From Metaphire vulgaris (Eukaryota; Annelida; Clitellata; Crassiclitellata; Megascolecidae), in contig CM030863.1 of the NCBI GenBank assembly GCA_018105865.1, forward strand, positions 3,081,101-3,145,100: a DNA stretch of 64,000 nt. Reading direction: 5' to 3'. The translations under genes were made by a program, and so were the position numbers. Below, one piece after another: positions 46,725 to 58,013 of the stretch (the stretch's first letter is position 1; every line of letters starts with the position of its first letter). Below the pieces are notes generated by a model. It did not search any database, was not told the origin of the DNA, and saw only the letters and a program-made list of their open reading frames with translations.

Positions 46725-48001
46725 CAGTGGCGTAGCCACGCCCGGGCAATTACGGGCAATGCCCGGGTTACTTTGCTTTTCTGCCCGGGTTGAAAAAATT
46801 CCGGGTTGACAAAATTAAAAATTATGCCTTTAATTTTTGGTTTTGCTTAATTTTGCACTGCCATTACAATATTATGTTAATAGTCAACTGCAGTCTCTTC
46901 GAAATGTGTTTCACATGCATCAGCTAGAAGTGTGGTAATTACTGCACTCATTGTGATTGGCTGGTCTATATAGAATTTCAGTTTCGGTGGTAATCGCCTG
47001 TCGGTAGGGATGATTTCTTCCCTGTGCAGCTTCCTCTACTCAATTGGACTCTGAAATTCTATCTAAGGTGATAATTGGGGGGGGGGTAGTACGAAGTACG
47101 GGCGTCAGCAGATGCTGAAGATTTATGAGTTGGTGACTGATAGGCAGTGATTGCAGGGATAGCAGATAGCCGAAGCAGAGACATCTGAAGTCTCTTTGAC
47201 CTGTGCGTGCTACGAATGTGTTCGGAATACTCAGAAGCAAAATGGCAGCTGATTTGGGGTTTTTGAACTTCTTAATCCGTTTCCCTGCTATAATTCCTTT
47301 ATTGTTATTGTTTGTGTGACAATTTATATAGCGCCGTAACATAGCAGAGGCCAAAATCAAGGGCATAATAATGTACAATGCCATCGGAGCAAGCGGTTGT
47401 GCTTTACGAGTGGAGGTTTATACGGTTTATTACAAGTTCGCAAGAATGAATTTATTGTTTTACTCACAATCTAGCGTTTAGTCTGATTTTTTAAAAGAAC
47501 TGATTTCTCGTATTGCTTTGACTTCAGGCAGGGAGTTTCGTTTATCGCAATTAGTTAAAGTCATCTTTATCTATTAATATTACGATTAATCAATGATCAC
47601 TAGCTCAGAGTCATTTATAATTAAATATAACTGGATGCTTAATTGGTTATACTTGTACACTTCTCGTTATTTGATTTTGACAATTCCAAATTTAAGTTCA
47701 TTTTAGCTATATTTTATGTCGCTTTGTAGTCCTTATGACCTGCACATGTGAAACTTGAACTTCCTCCAAGTTAACTGACCGATTGATGCCTATTTGTTAA
47801 GTTCCCCATGTTAATTTTGTAAAACAAAAAATTGTTCAGGTGGGGGCTGTCCATAAATTACGTTAAAATGGAGAGGGTTTGAAAAGTTTGGCAGGTGCTG
47901 ACAAGGGAGGGGGAGTCAAAATTCGCAAAAAAATTGTTTGCGTAATCTACGGACAGCCCCTTGGTCAGCTGCCCGGGTTACAATTTGTGGTTATGCCACT
48001 G
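46725..48001. mobile_element. 1.28-kb hAT element, exact TSD GTTAGGAG
   Basis: Ends CAGTGGCGTAGCCACGCCCG and TGTGGTTATGCCACTG, bracketed by gttaggag at 46717-46724 and 48002-48009. The subterminal word gcccgggtta occurs near both ends. No intact transposase; the interior is AT-rich. A second MITE (47843-47960) is inserted near its right end. Confidence 0.88.
47843..47960. mobile_element. MITE with GGGGCTGTCCATAAATTACG ends
   Basis: Inverted ends ggggctgtccataaattacg and cgtaatctacggacagcccc. 118 bp long. Nested in the hAT element at 46725-48001. Same family as 52268-52687 and, more distantly, 8817-9184. Confidence 0.8.
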
Positions 48002-48307
48002 GTTAGGAGGCATTACTGCCTGTGTGAAAGCCACGAAGAAAACCACGAAAGCTGACGAGGCTTGAACCAGTGTGTAATCTAGACTCCTGGACTCCGGGGA
48101 GGGGGGGTGGCAAGGCCGGGGGGAGTCAGCTAGTCATTCGAAACAAGGCTGCTGGTTGGTTGATATTATAGACCTCGTAAATAAAGGACATGACGTCAGC
48201 CAATCTCGGGTCCTCGAACTTGGATCCATTGTCTTTAACACCATAGCATCTATTAACTGCTGTAACTGGAGTTTGTACACAGTGATACAGCCATGAAATC
48301 TGGTAGT

Positions 48308-48685
48308 CAGAGACGTCATTTCACTGTTTTCAAGGGGAGGGGGGCAAGACAATTTCGATGTGGCAAGTTCGCGAAAAAGTTGACGACCTTTTTTAACCTT
48401 TTCATTGATTTTGACGAGACACTGTTGACAAGTTGACGACCTTTTTTTAACCTTTTCATTGATTTTGACGAGACACTGTTGACAAGTTGACGACCTTTTT
48501 TTAACCTTTTCATTGATTTTGACGAGACACGTCAAGCTTCTAATTCAGGAGCTGACGACCTTTTTTGCTTTTCCCTATGAATCAGCGGGATCAAAACAAG
48601 TAAATATTACTAACTTTGGCGGAAAAACTTTTTTTTTGAAAATCAGAGGGGAGGGCAACGCCCCTCTTCTCAAATGACGTCACTG
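48308..48685. mobile_element. hAT-type MITE with three tandem ~58-bp repeats, exact TSD
   Basis: Ends CAGAGACGTCATTT and AAATGACGTCACTG, with exact flanks ctggtagt on both sides. Inside (48376-48535) a ~58-bp unit, 'gttgacgaccttttttaacc' then 'ttttcattgattttgacgag', occurs three times almost unchanged, then a fourth partial start runs into 'cgaccttttttgcttttccc'. The repeat gives a 133-codon false ORF with three identical blocks. Confidence 0.88.
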
Positions 48686-48964
48686 CTGGTAGTCACACTC
48701 AGAAATGAACTCTCTATGCTATATATATTTATATATATATAGCATATATATAATATGATATAGTATGCCAAAATTTCCGGGGGAAATTTCAAATTTTCGG
48801 TGAGGGGAAGGGCAATTTTCCCCGGAAACGGCCTAGATTAAATCCTGGTTTGAACCAGCTTGACTTGGACCGAATTTTATTTCCTGGGTTGCTTCATAAA
48901 TTATCATGAGTGTGCGTGTTTTCGAAGGAATGTCCGGAAACCACTCCAGACATTCGCTCCCGCC

Positions 48965-49372
48965 CATGGGCGTATTTAGAAAGGCTTAAAGGGATATGCT
49001 GAAATTTAAGAAGTTCGAAAAATAACTTTTATTCTATGTTCTGCAATAACATACAGTTTAAGTTTATTGAAATGCTGTAGTTTCGCTTAATTACCTCAAT
49101 TTTTTGCTCCATAATTGTTTAGCAGACGAAAGCTGATTGCAATTTGTAATGACGCAGTAACAAAACATTTATTAATTATGGAGCGCATACTTTCTTAAAG
49201 TTTTTTTCACCTTACTACTTATTTTACTAATTGCACAAGCTAAGTTATGAAGCAAATATCCCCTAAAACAAATTTTAAAATATTTTGCGGTGCAACCGAA
49301 GGAAAGGACCAAAGACCAAAGACCAAAGGGATATGCTATGGATCAGGAGCATACCCCCTAAATACGCCACTG
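48965..49372. mobile_element. hAT-type MITE (CATGGGCGTATTTAG)
   Basis: Ends CATGGGCGTATTTAG and CTAAATACGCCACTG; flanks ctcccgcc and ctccggcc match at 7 of 8. 'gggatatgct' lies near both ends. No ORF. Confidence 0.8.
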
Positions 49373-49473
49373 CTCCGGCCGGATATTGTAAAACAAAGGA
49401 TATGATTCACCCGTAGGCTCCATGCCCGTATTGGCCGGCACTGATCTCCGGTTTCATGGCTATCAGCCCATAG

Positions 49474-49535
49474 ATGGCTAAGCCATGGACTACTAGATAA
49501 ATATCTAAATATCTAGTAGTCCATGGCTAAGCCAT
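49474..49535. repeat. Perfect 25-bp hairpin
   Basis: The arm 49474-49498 (atggctaagccatggactac then tagat) is exactly complementary to 49511-49535, leaving a 12-base loop. The arm itself contains the palindromic word ccatgg. It could be the remains of a small foldback element or a hairpin-forming end. No gene lies over it. Confidence 0.85.
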
Positions 49536-49710
49536 TCATCGGCAGACGGTGACTGGTCTTTACGCCGAACCCACGCGGTTATCTTCTAAATCAGTTACTC
49601 AATAAAATACACAGCTGATGTATAGTGAATAATAGAATGAAATAGGAGTGGCCGAGTGGTACTTGAGATAAAGAACAAAGAACATTCCTAACTTATTATA
49701 CGTCGTGAAT

Positions 49711-49844
49711 CACGCTGCTCCTCGTTTTACCACCGCCCTCTAGCGAGTAAGGATGAACCGACCTTCTGGCCCCTGCGGGCATCGAACCCGCGACCTTCTG
49801 CTCTACCGCTAAGTGTTGTTACCACTCTGCTAACTGCCCGCTCC
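49711..49844 (-). mobile_element. tRNA-derived SINE, copy 3 (inverted, head half)
   Basis: Reverse complement begins 'ggagcgggcagttagcagag', has 'tggtaacaacacttagcggt', B-box 'gggttcgatgcc' and the 'aaggtcggttcatccttact' phrase, then stops after 'aaacgaggagcagcgtg'. Only the first ~135 bp of the ~280-bp family are present. Confidence 0.8.
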
Positions 49845-50093
49845 TTTTGGCTAAAGCTCGCTACTTCATATTATGATCAAGCGCCATAATTGAACTACTG
49901 CTACTTAGAAGGCGCCATAGAAATTCATTCGATTTTACTTACTTGCCCTCTTATAGCTTGCTTACATGGAAAGAATATTTTGAAGAATTATACAACACAA
50001 CGGACAATAACATTGAAGGCAGCCAATGCCAGCCATGGGCGTAGGTAGGAAAAAATCCCGACCGGTACAAACCAACCGCCACTTTTCCTTCTC

Positions 50094-50600
50094 TTATTTT
50101 CTTCCCCCTTGGAGTTTCTCCATATTTGAATTTGTGATGCAGAAAAGCAGGGAATTGCAATAAACTAGGCGACCAGATACCAATGCATTAGCTAACTGAA
50201 TAAGAACAGGCTTGGGGAGGAGATGTCTGATGCGATAGATGTCCCGAATGTGATAATGAGAAATTTTGCAGACTGAATTTATGTGACTAGTAAAAGAGAG
50301 GGAAGAGTCAAATGTCACACCAAGGTTGCGAACAGAAGTGCTTCTAGAAACAACAGTGGAATCTCCGAGCATAACAGAATCCAGAGATTTAAATTTGGTC
50401 AATTGAGCTGGAGTACCCATGTAAATAGCAAGAACTTGGTTTTTGATGAATTTAGAAGAAGCTTATTTGAATCCATCCATGACTGAATATTAGTAAAGGC
50501 ACTGAATAAAGTCTCAAGGGATGCGTTTGAAGAGGAGTGGTCAAAAAATGAGAATTTATGTTATCATCGGCATAAAGATGATAGGCCACCTGATGATCAT
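50094..50600 (-). mobile_element. CR1 LINE fragment, catalytic loop to thumb
   Basis: Minus-strand frames give HQVAYHLYADD (catalytic YADD, about 50560-50590), then VLAIYMGTPAQLTKFKSL, SVRNLGVTFDSSLSFTSHI and GRLVYCNSLLF. A frameshift near 50450 breaks it. The same family as the fragment at 41770, which covers an earlier part of the protein. Confidence 0.85.
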
Positions 50601-50901
50601 CAAGAAGTGAACCCAAGGAGAAGAGAATGATGAAAAGGAAATAGCAAACATCACAGAAGATGATGAACTGAAAGAAGCCATAAAAAATTTGAAAGTTTGA
50701 AAATATCCAGGAACAGATATGATAATAGCAGAAATGATACAAGCAGTGGACGAACTTACAGTGGAAATATTCCACAACCTATGCAGTGAAATATATGAAG
50801 AAGAAAAATCATCTGAGGAAAGGGGAAAGACCATAATAGTACCACCACATAAAAGTCAATAAAACAAACTGCAATAATTATAGAGGATTAAGCCTACTCA
50901 T

Positions 50902-51083
50902 CAGTGGCGGCTCCATAGGGGTGGCCCACTGGGACCCCTGCCCCTATTGAGTGCCTGCCCAGTGGCCCCCTGTTGGGACCCTATACTTAATACTACATAC
51001 CTAACAACAAATGGCTGATCCCCGTGATGAGAAGTTGCCACCCCAACGACCCCCCCACTTGCCAAATCCTGGAGCCGCCAGTG
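50902..51083. mobile_element. 182-bp hAT MITE in LINE, exact TSD CTACTCAT
   Basis: Ends CAGTGGCGGCTCCATAGG and CCTGGAGCCGCCAGTG; the exact duplication ctactcat flanks it. Its arms match the ends of the elements at 4424-4869 and 27126-27855 ('gttgggaccctatacttaat', 'ttgccaccccaac'), so this is a minimal family member. Removing it rejoins the LINE. Confidence 0.9.
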
Positions 51084-52267
51084 CTACTCATTATACAGGG
51101 GGAAAATAAGCTTATATACAAAAGTGCTGCAAAAAAGACTCAAACATAATGCGAAAGAAATATTGACAAAGGAACAAGCGGGCTTCAGACTGGGAAGAAG
51201 TACAATCAATAAAATGCATACGATCAGAAGGATAGTAGAAAATTATTGTGAAACAAATAAGAAAATATACCACAATTTCATCGAATTCAGACAGGCATTT
51301 GACTGCATTTGACAGCAAAAAGGCGGGGTCAATCAGGCAGAGCCATTTTATCCAATGGCATGAGGAATTATGGCAAGTACTTAGACACTACCGTATCCCA
51401 GAGAAGCTAGTGAATCTCATAAAAAACTTCCAAAGTAAAACAATGAACAGAGTGAAAACTAATGGGGAACTAACATAATGGTTTGAGATAACAATTGGAA
51501 CGAGACAATGATGTGGCATATCTCCACTATATATATACTATTCAATATAATATTAGAGGTGGTAATGCAAAAAGCAGTACAAAACACAAAAGGAGAAAAT
51601 GCTGGAGCAAAGATATATGGACAACAATAACTAAGTTAATTAAGGTTTCCAGATGACAAAGATGTGATAACAACAAAAGCAGATCACCTACAAACATTAA
51701 CCAATGAAATAGGTAAGGCCCGGGAAGAAACCGAACTAAAAATAAATACACAGAAGACTAAATCAATGGTGACGGGGAACAAGAAGGGAAAATTAGCCTA
51801 AAGCTAAAGGAAGAAGTAATAAAACAGGTACCAAAATACCTAGAAACAGTACTGACAGAAGATAGACTAAGCGAAGAATAAATAATAAAGAGAATTGAAC
51901 TAACAAGTGCAGCATTTGGAAAGCTTCCGAAGATATGGAAAGACAAGAAAACATCATTGAAAACAAAACTAAAGCTATATAATACACTGATCAAACCAAT
52001 ACTATTATATGGATCAGAATGCTGGACCATAAAGAAGAAAGACGAAAGAAGATTAATGACTGCAGAAATGAACTGGTTAAGAGGAATAGCAGGAGTCAGC
52101 AGAAGACAAAGAATAAGAAACAAAATGATTCGAGAAAAGACAGCGCAAAAAAGAAACGATACTTGAATCAATACAGAAACGAAGACTTAAATAGTTCGGT
52201 CATTTTGAACGAATGAAGCAAGGAAGATTACCGAAGAAAGCACTAAACAAATATGCTGACGGGAAAA

Positions 52268-52687
52268 GGGGCTGTCCATTAATTATGCCAACAATATTTG
52301 GGAGATTTTTGATCCCATCCCCCTTGTCAACAACTGTCAACTTTCAGTGACCCCTGTGTAATTATGTCAAAAACTGTTGACCCTCTCCACTAAGATCAGT
52401 GACGGATCCCCTTAAAAGTTTAGAAGGTTATTATTTTTGCAGCGATGAGACCTTTTCCCCTTTCTTTTGTTCATCAAGTGTCATAATGTGGTGGTGATGA
52501 CCTCTATTTTGCTTGTCAGGCTTTTATCCGTTGTAATAAATATAGTATTTCACGAAATTTCTTATTTTTGTCACATGTTCAAAAATGAAATTGTTGTCGT
52601 CACCTTCTCTTGACCCCCTGTCAACAACTGTCCTAATTTTTTCAAACCCCTTCCCCTAACTTGCTGACGTAATTAATGATCAGCCCC
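52268..52687. mobile_element. MITE with GGGGCTGTCCATTAATTA ends
   Basis: Ends ggggctgtccattaattatg and cgtaattaatgatcagcccc. It contains one 'cctctattttgcttgtcagg' version of the shared word (52501) and internal 'tgtcaacaactgtc' words near both ends. Inserted in the LINE at 50610-52870. Confidence 0.75.
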
Positions 52688-52892
52688 CAAGGAGAAAAGG
52701 AAGGCCAAGAAAAACAAAGGAAGGCCAAGAAAAACTCTTAAAAGCGGTAGTAAAATTTCATCCAATTGAGCAGAGCAGCAAGAGACCGACAGAAGTGGAA
52801 GGAACTCATTCAGACCCATCGTCCAACCCAATAGGGAGGAACGACGGAAGAAAAAGAAGATACATCGTCACCGAGTATTATGACATTGATCT

Positions 52893-52933
52893 AATTATAT
52901 ATATATATATATATATATATCATCTTTTTATAA

Positions 52934-52972
<39 letters not shown>

Positions 52973-52997
52973 TCTTTTATACTTCAAGTGGTGTATG

Positions 52998-53036
<39 letters not shown>
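52893..53036. repeat. Three (TA)n runs
   Basis: Three TA tracts of about 20-40 bp, the first two each followed by 'catcttttata', suggesting a tandem duplication of about 55-65 bp including the microsatellite. Confidence 0.9.
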
Positions 53037-53039
<3 letters not shown>

Positions 53040-53940
53040 GTAAAGATGAAGTAAAGTAAAGATGACTCAGTAAAGCAATGGCTGACTAGCCAATGACTTA
53101 GGCTAATCCGATAATGCAGTATTATAATGTTTGGCACACGGAATGAAAATTGGGATTAATTTAAATTTTTCTCTCACTGGTTTTAGATGCTCAAGTGAGC
53201 ACCGACTCACTTGACTGTAACCGCTTCTGATTCGCGATTTGTCCTCTGTCGACGCGTGTTGAATTCTTGATGGCGAATATTTCGAAGGAAATTTCTCTCT
53301 CTCTCCAGATTCTTCTCTCGCAGCAGTTTCGCTTTCGTAATTTTTTTCTGGCAGTGTCACCAGCTATTTCTGCACTCTGCTATCATAAACAAATTGAAAT
53401 AAGTCAGCATTTCCTGTATAATATAGATGTGTATGGTATAGCATAGTTTAATCTTTGTCATAGGCCTACATTGGCGTAGGTCTAAACTTGGGTGAAAACG
53501 TGTAGTTCCCTATACCTTCCCCTTTCCCTATGGTAGCCTCTCAAAAGGTGGGAGGGGGGGGTTCTTGAGCCTAGGAGTCTAATAGAAGTTTATTTCGTAT
53601 TTCTTTTTGTCCCACGATCCTGTTTTTTAGCTGTGAATGTCATTGCGCAGTCTTAGTCATAGGGTGTTAGCTTAGTGGAAGAAAGGGAGCGGGGTAAAGG
53701 CTGGTAAGTGGAATCCACCCTCACTCGAATTCGCCCGAAAATATTGAAGGCTCTCCGACGATAGCTGAGCCCACAGAGTAGGCCTATGACAGTATTTTTA
53801 AAAGCCCATAGAGTATGCCAGTACCTTATAAAAGCCATACATAGATGGGGAAATTCTTGCGGTAATGGCCTCCGTGCGTAGCGTTTGAAACAACTCCCCA
53901 ATGAGTCATGAAAGCATACATTTAAATTACGGATGACGTC
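53040..53940. other. No gene recognised
   Basis: An 85-codon minus-strand frame (53103-53360) rich in Glu/Ser/Arg has no family motif and overlaps a (CT)n stretch. I do not call it a gene. Confidence 0.45.
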
Positions 53941-53942
53941 TA

Positions 53943-53944
<2 letters not shown>

Positions 53945-54012
<68 letters not shown>

Positions 54013-54013
54013 C
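53945..54013. repeat. (ATT)n microsatellite
   Basis: About 23 ATT triplets. Confidence 0.95.
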
Positions 54014-54622
54014 GTATGCTCAAGTGCTGAAAGAAGTCAGCCATTTGACTGTGACATCATTAGCTGAGTGCAATGTCTGAAGACCGCCATTCTCGAGTCT
54101 TGTTATAGGACAAGAGTCAACTAAGTGATTCATTGTTCGCACTTCACCGCAGATACACAAATCTGAGTCTATTTATACGTCTATTACTCTATTTATATCT
54201 ATGAAATGGAAAATTAATGTCTGTTATGTAGTCTATTTATATAATTATACTTTGGGGATTTTCGAGTGAAAATTCTCAAGGATATTTTATCCGGTGACTG
54301 CGTAATTTTAGGTATGCAAGAAATAGCGGTGGTCCGAATCATGTTCTCTCTCTGTTAATTTAGTAAATGCTCTTTTATCTATGCACGTTTCGTTGCGTCA
54401 GACATGCTTTTGTGATTCAGCAAATACGAATTCTGCGATTGGTTTCACCAGGTCAGTATAGGTTAGTTACGAGGATTGTGTTAGCAGCGTGCTCAGCCGG
54501 TGGAGAGTCATGGGCAGGCCCGGTTGATTATTAGTCAGCACACATCGATTACGTTGTTGCGCACGAATCGAAAACGCCTTTGGACAGTTCGTGTGTAAGA
54601 CGATGAGATATGGGTGAGTAGG
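54014..54622. other. No gene recognised
   Basis: AT-rich sequence; short ORFs lack motifs. A TAGGCCTA word at 54619 abuts the target duplication of the next hAT element. Confidence 0.45.
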
Positions 54623-54630
54623 CCTATTAT

Positions 54631-54877
54631 ATAACAGTGGCGTAGAGTCACTTTGGGGGCCCGAAGGCATCCTTGATATGGGGGCCCCCATAACACTGCT
54701 GACGAGCAAAAAAAAGTTCGTCGCATCGTTCTTGGGGCCCCTCAACTCTTCCGGCGCCCTTCTTCGCATAGTGCTGACGAGCAAAAAAGGTGGTCAACCA
54801 CTCTTTGGGCCCCCCCTTCACCCGGGGCCCGGGTGCACTCGACAAAGTGCCCCTCCGCCCCCCATGTAACGCCACTG
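54631..54877. mobile_element. hAT-type MITE, TSD CCTATTAT
   Basis: cctattat flanks it at 54623-54630 and 54878-54885. Ends are ataaCAGTGGCGTAGAG (four extra bases at the left) and ATGTAACGCCACTG. Two complements of the shared word, 'ctgacgagcaaaaaa', occur at 54699 and 54775. Overlapping ORFs on both strands are artefacts of its GC-rich ends. Confidence 0.8.
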
Positions 54878-55164
54878 CCTATTATGGCTAGCTATGTATC
54901 CGGCTGACCTAGGTCAGATAACGTAACAGCGTAATAAGGTCTGGACCTAATACGCCGTTCTGACATCATAGGCCTACCAAAACAAAAGGTATTTTTATAG
55001 CAAATAGCTTATGAATCACAATCACATGCGTTCTCACAATTGCGTTTCTAAGCAATCAGACAACTAAATTGCAACAGAAGTTGAGTCATGTATGACATGA
55101 TCTATAATGCGCAGTATACATCAGTAGGCCTATGTTCGACTGTTGGTTCAGTCAAGGTCGTAGC

Positions 55165-55468
55165 CAGTGGCGGTTTCACCATGTTGATGACTGGGGATGC
55201 ATCCCCCACCGGGGTTCCGGATGACCTTTTTTGCTTGTCAACCTATTTTCCGGTGAGTTCTTTTTTTAAATTTAGTTAAAAATACTACGAATTACCTTCT
55301 TTTTTAGCTTGTCGACCTTTTCTTGCAAGGTTTATTAACATTTAGTGGGCAAGCAATGACCTTTTTCTTTCTTTTCTTTTGTTTTTTCTTCTTCACTTTG
55401 CATCCCCTACACCAACTTCCTATAATTTTTTTTCATTCCCCCACCAAGAATTCCTGGAACCGCCACTG
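55165..55468. mobile_element. hAT-type MITE (CAGTGGCGGTTTCACC)
   Basis: Ends CAGTGGCGGTTTCACC and TGGAACCGCCACTG; flanks gtcgtagc and gccgtagc match at 7 of 8. Three copies of 'gaccttttttgcttgtca'-like sequence (55223, about 55300, 55350). Sister copy at 28771-29073. Confidence 0.85.
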
Positions 55469-55894
55469 GCCGTAGCTATGAGATGTTTGGGTTATAGGCG
55501 TAAACTTGGATAAAACCCCTATTTATATTCCCTTCCTTTCCCTTTCCAGAACTTAGTCCCTCAAAAGTGAAGGGGGCTCGAGTCTAATGGCCTAATAGAA
55601 GTTTAGACCTACGCCTATATTTTGGGTATTCAAACACCCTATAAATTTATATCTTGAGTAGGCTAAAGACTACTTACTGAAGTATAATGTATAAAAATGT
55701 AGCTGATAGGCACTGAGATGGAATAGCGAACTGACGGATTTCTACAGTCGACAACAGTTGGGTCGAATTTTGGATCATGGAGTCTAGAACTGAAAATAGC
55801 TTATGGTAACAGGGACGGAAGATGGCAGCGTGGGTTATAATATAATAATATATAATAATAATATATAATAATATAATAATATAATATAACAAAG

Positions 55895-56000
55895 TTTAAA
55901 GTGGTTCAGTAGGGACTGCCCTGTGTGAGATTACTGTGTGGGTTACGCGCTGGAGAGGTAAGCTGACGGAACGGGTACACAAGCCCTGTTAGCGCCCCTA
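55895..56000 (+). mobile_element. Second SINE family, partial copy
   Basis: 'gtgggttacgcgctggagag', 'gtaagctgacgg' and 'agccctgttagcgcccc' match the reverse complement of 56862-56972. Part of the head ('agggacggaagatggcagcg') is displaced to 55809, suggesting the copy was split by the TA-rich insertion at 55838-55890. Confidence 0.6.
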
Positions 56001-56017
56001 ACGATCGATTCTTTACA

Positions 56018-56290
56018 TTGGCACACTATAGCAGCACAAGAGGCCACAATTGCAAATTATTTAAGCAGAGGGTTGGTCCAAGAAAGAATTTTTTTTTTAG
56101 TGTAAGGGTTGTGGACAAATGGAACAGTTTGGACAAGGTGGGAGTGACAGTTGAAACAGTAAACGGGCTCAAAGGCTATCTCGATAAACTAGGTTATTGA
56201 ATGCAGATGGTTACATCAGTGGTTTTCGCACGGGCTTACTTAGCCTCCTAAACCGCTTTAAATCACACTATTAATATGTTATAATGGCTT
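56018..56290 (+). mobile_element. LINE C-terminal fragment with 3' end
   Basis: The frame to 56200 contains STRGHNCKLFKQR, then FFSVRVVDKWNSL and VNGLKGYLDKLGY, the standard last blocks of a Jockey/CR1-type LINE ORF. The following 3' segment (56210-56285) is shared with 5990-6065. Confidence 0.8.
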
Positions 56291-56860
56291 TCACACATGC
56301 AGATATGCCTTGTAAACCCCTTGAAAATACGCTAAGATGACAATCCTGATTTGCATGTTACGTGGATTTGACTGAGACAGACGCACATGTTAAAACATAT
56401 AACCATATGCTTGAGTGTTGAGAATAAGACTTAGTGATGAGTAGCAAACAGTGTATGCAAACCTTCATCTTTTGGCCTTAGAACACTTTTAGGCTTGTAG
56501 CCCAGGGTGTGTAACGTGACTGGCAATTTTAGCTCTGCTACGCTCCGCCCTCATTACGAAATGCATTGCTGAGGCGTGGCTATGAATATCGGCGCGCTTA
56601 AACCAAAGCCGGGCTCCCTTTATAAGTGAAACGTATGCGAAAGTTTTCTAGTTCGGAGAAAACCTTCGATGATGCTGGAAAATGCTCGGTAATAATTTTG
56701 CAGCTATTCAGCGTTTTGTTCTAAATAAAGCGTACGAAGGGAAATATTTCTCGTAGGATACTGTATATTAATTTAAATAAAATATTTTTTATAAAATCTT
56801 AATGGTGCGTATTGGAAATAAAACTAATAAAACTTATCGCGATTTAAAGTGACTTAGATT
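56291..56860. other. No gene recognised
   Basis: Mixed sequence without ORFs of note. Confidence 0.5.
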
Positions 56861-56861
56861 A

Positions 56862-56972
56862 GAAGGCATTGTTGCCTGTGTGAAAGCCACTAGGGACGCT
56901 AACGGGGCTTGAACCCGCTCAGTCAGCCTACCGCTCCAGCGCGTATAACCCACTCTGCTATTTTCCGTCCCT
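56862..56972 (-). mobile_element. Second tRNA-derived SINE family (inverted)
   Basis: Reverse complement begins 'agggacggaaaatagcagag', then 'tgggttatacgcgctggagc', a B-box-like 'gcgggttcaagcc' and ends 'gtggctttcacacaggcaac'. The same 3' phrase occurs at 48012-48040 on the plus strand ('cctgtgtgaaagccac'), so at least three partial copies exist in the window. Confidence 0.7.
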
Positions 56973-57295
56973 AAAAGGGCAAAGGTCGTTTCATAGGGTC
57001 GACGTTCGTAAAGGAACTAGGGTTAGCGCCTACAATTTTTCACATCGTCGGTTGAGAAAGAAAGATGGCACTTGTACAAGTGCCAGAAAGATGGCCAGCG
57101 TTTCTCTCATCACGGTCTATAATTAATCCGCTCTTTGGTCTTATTATCTAAAACTTTGGATAATTGAATTAAGAAGGGACTACAAAAGGACGCCTGATTT
57201 ATCAAGTTATGATTTGCTTATACTGTGACAGGAACAGTGGCGTCGCGAAAGGGTGCGGGGGGTGCGGACCGCACCGGGTGACACCATCTAGGGGC

Positions 57296-57512
57296 AGACT
57301 TGGAGTCCTCGAGGCCGTGGCCTTGGCCTCGAGGCGCCTCGAGGCCAAGTGACGCTGGCCTTGGCCTTGGCCTCGGGATACAAGTCCTCGGCCTTGGCCT
57401 TGGCCTCGGACCTGCTGGCCTTGTCCTCGACCTTGGCCTCGGGTACAAGTCCTCGGCCTTGGCCTTGGCCTCGGGATACAAGTCCTCGGCCTTGTGTACT
57501 CGAGGCCAAGCC
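57296..57512. repeat. GGCCTTGGCCTCG minisatellite, block 1
   Basis: Tandem six-base words ggcctt/ggcctc interspersed with 'gggatacaagtcctc'. It makes long false ORFs on both strands (Glu-Ala-Lys or Ala-Leu patterns). Confidence 0.9.
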
Positions 57513-58013
57513 CTCACACCATGGAATTAAACAAGAAAATCGCGCATTCAAAATGTTGGAAGTGACGAATAATATCTGAACAAAACGTCCTCTGTTCAAT
57601 CCAAACGGTAGACCCTGAGAATTCCTGCTAGCTCTAGTAGCTTGTAATTATGTTGCTTGCATTGACAAGGCTGCCATTGTTTGAAGCGAACATTGCCTCA
57701 GGGATTGAAGTAAGCATTTGGACCAGATAATTGGGTTTCTTGCTAATAAAAGTATTAAAAGGCTTGAGCCTAAATGGATATATGGCGTCTATTTTAGAGG
57801 AGTAATTGCATTCTTGACAGCGGCGGCTTCACAGGGGGCCGGGGTTTATTGTCTCTAAAGTATAACAGAGACCCCTGCGAGGCTGCATCTGCTTAGGCTA
57901 AGGAGGTTGTAGACTGGTCAGCACTTGGAAAAGAAACGGCGCCGTAGGGACAGCAATCTCTGCTATACCTATTGCTATTAAAGTTTGTAAGTAAAAATAC
58001 GCAAGCAAAGAAT

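Larger units (their letters stand above)
50610..52870 (+). mobile_element. Degenerate RTE-like LINE interrupted by two MITEs
   Basis: Plus-strand frames give the RT in order: ELKEAIKNLK and PGTDMIIAEMI (50655-50745), LTKEQAGFRLGRSTINKMHT (51165-51230), the AF.. DF motif region (51280-51310), LYNTLIKPILLYGSECWTIKK (51970-52040) and a C-terminal RRKGRPRKT-like tail (52690-52730). A hAT MITE (50902-51083) and another MITE (52268-52687) split it. Many stops and shifts. Ends near 52870, before TA microsatellites. Confidence 0.8.

Noticed and set aside
48134..48535. 133-codon ORF with three identical blocks, resembling a repeat protein
   Set aside because: The blocks are tandem copies inside a MITE; the frame has no start context and no known repeat domain.
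53103..53360. 85-codon Glu/Ser-rich minus-strand ORF
   Set aside because: No family motif, overlaps a pyrimidine-rich low-complexity stretch, no supporting splice or promoter signs.
57218..57599. ORFs rich in Glu-Ala-Lys and Pro-Arg on the minus strand
   Set aside because: Produced by the GGCCTTGGCCTCG minisatellite, open in several frames at once.
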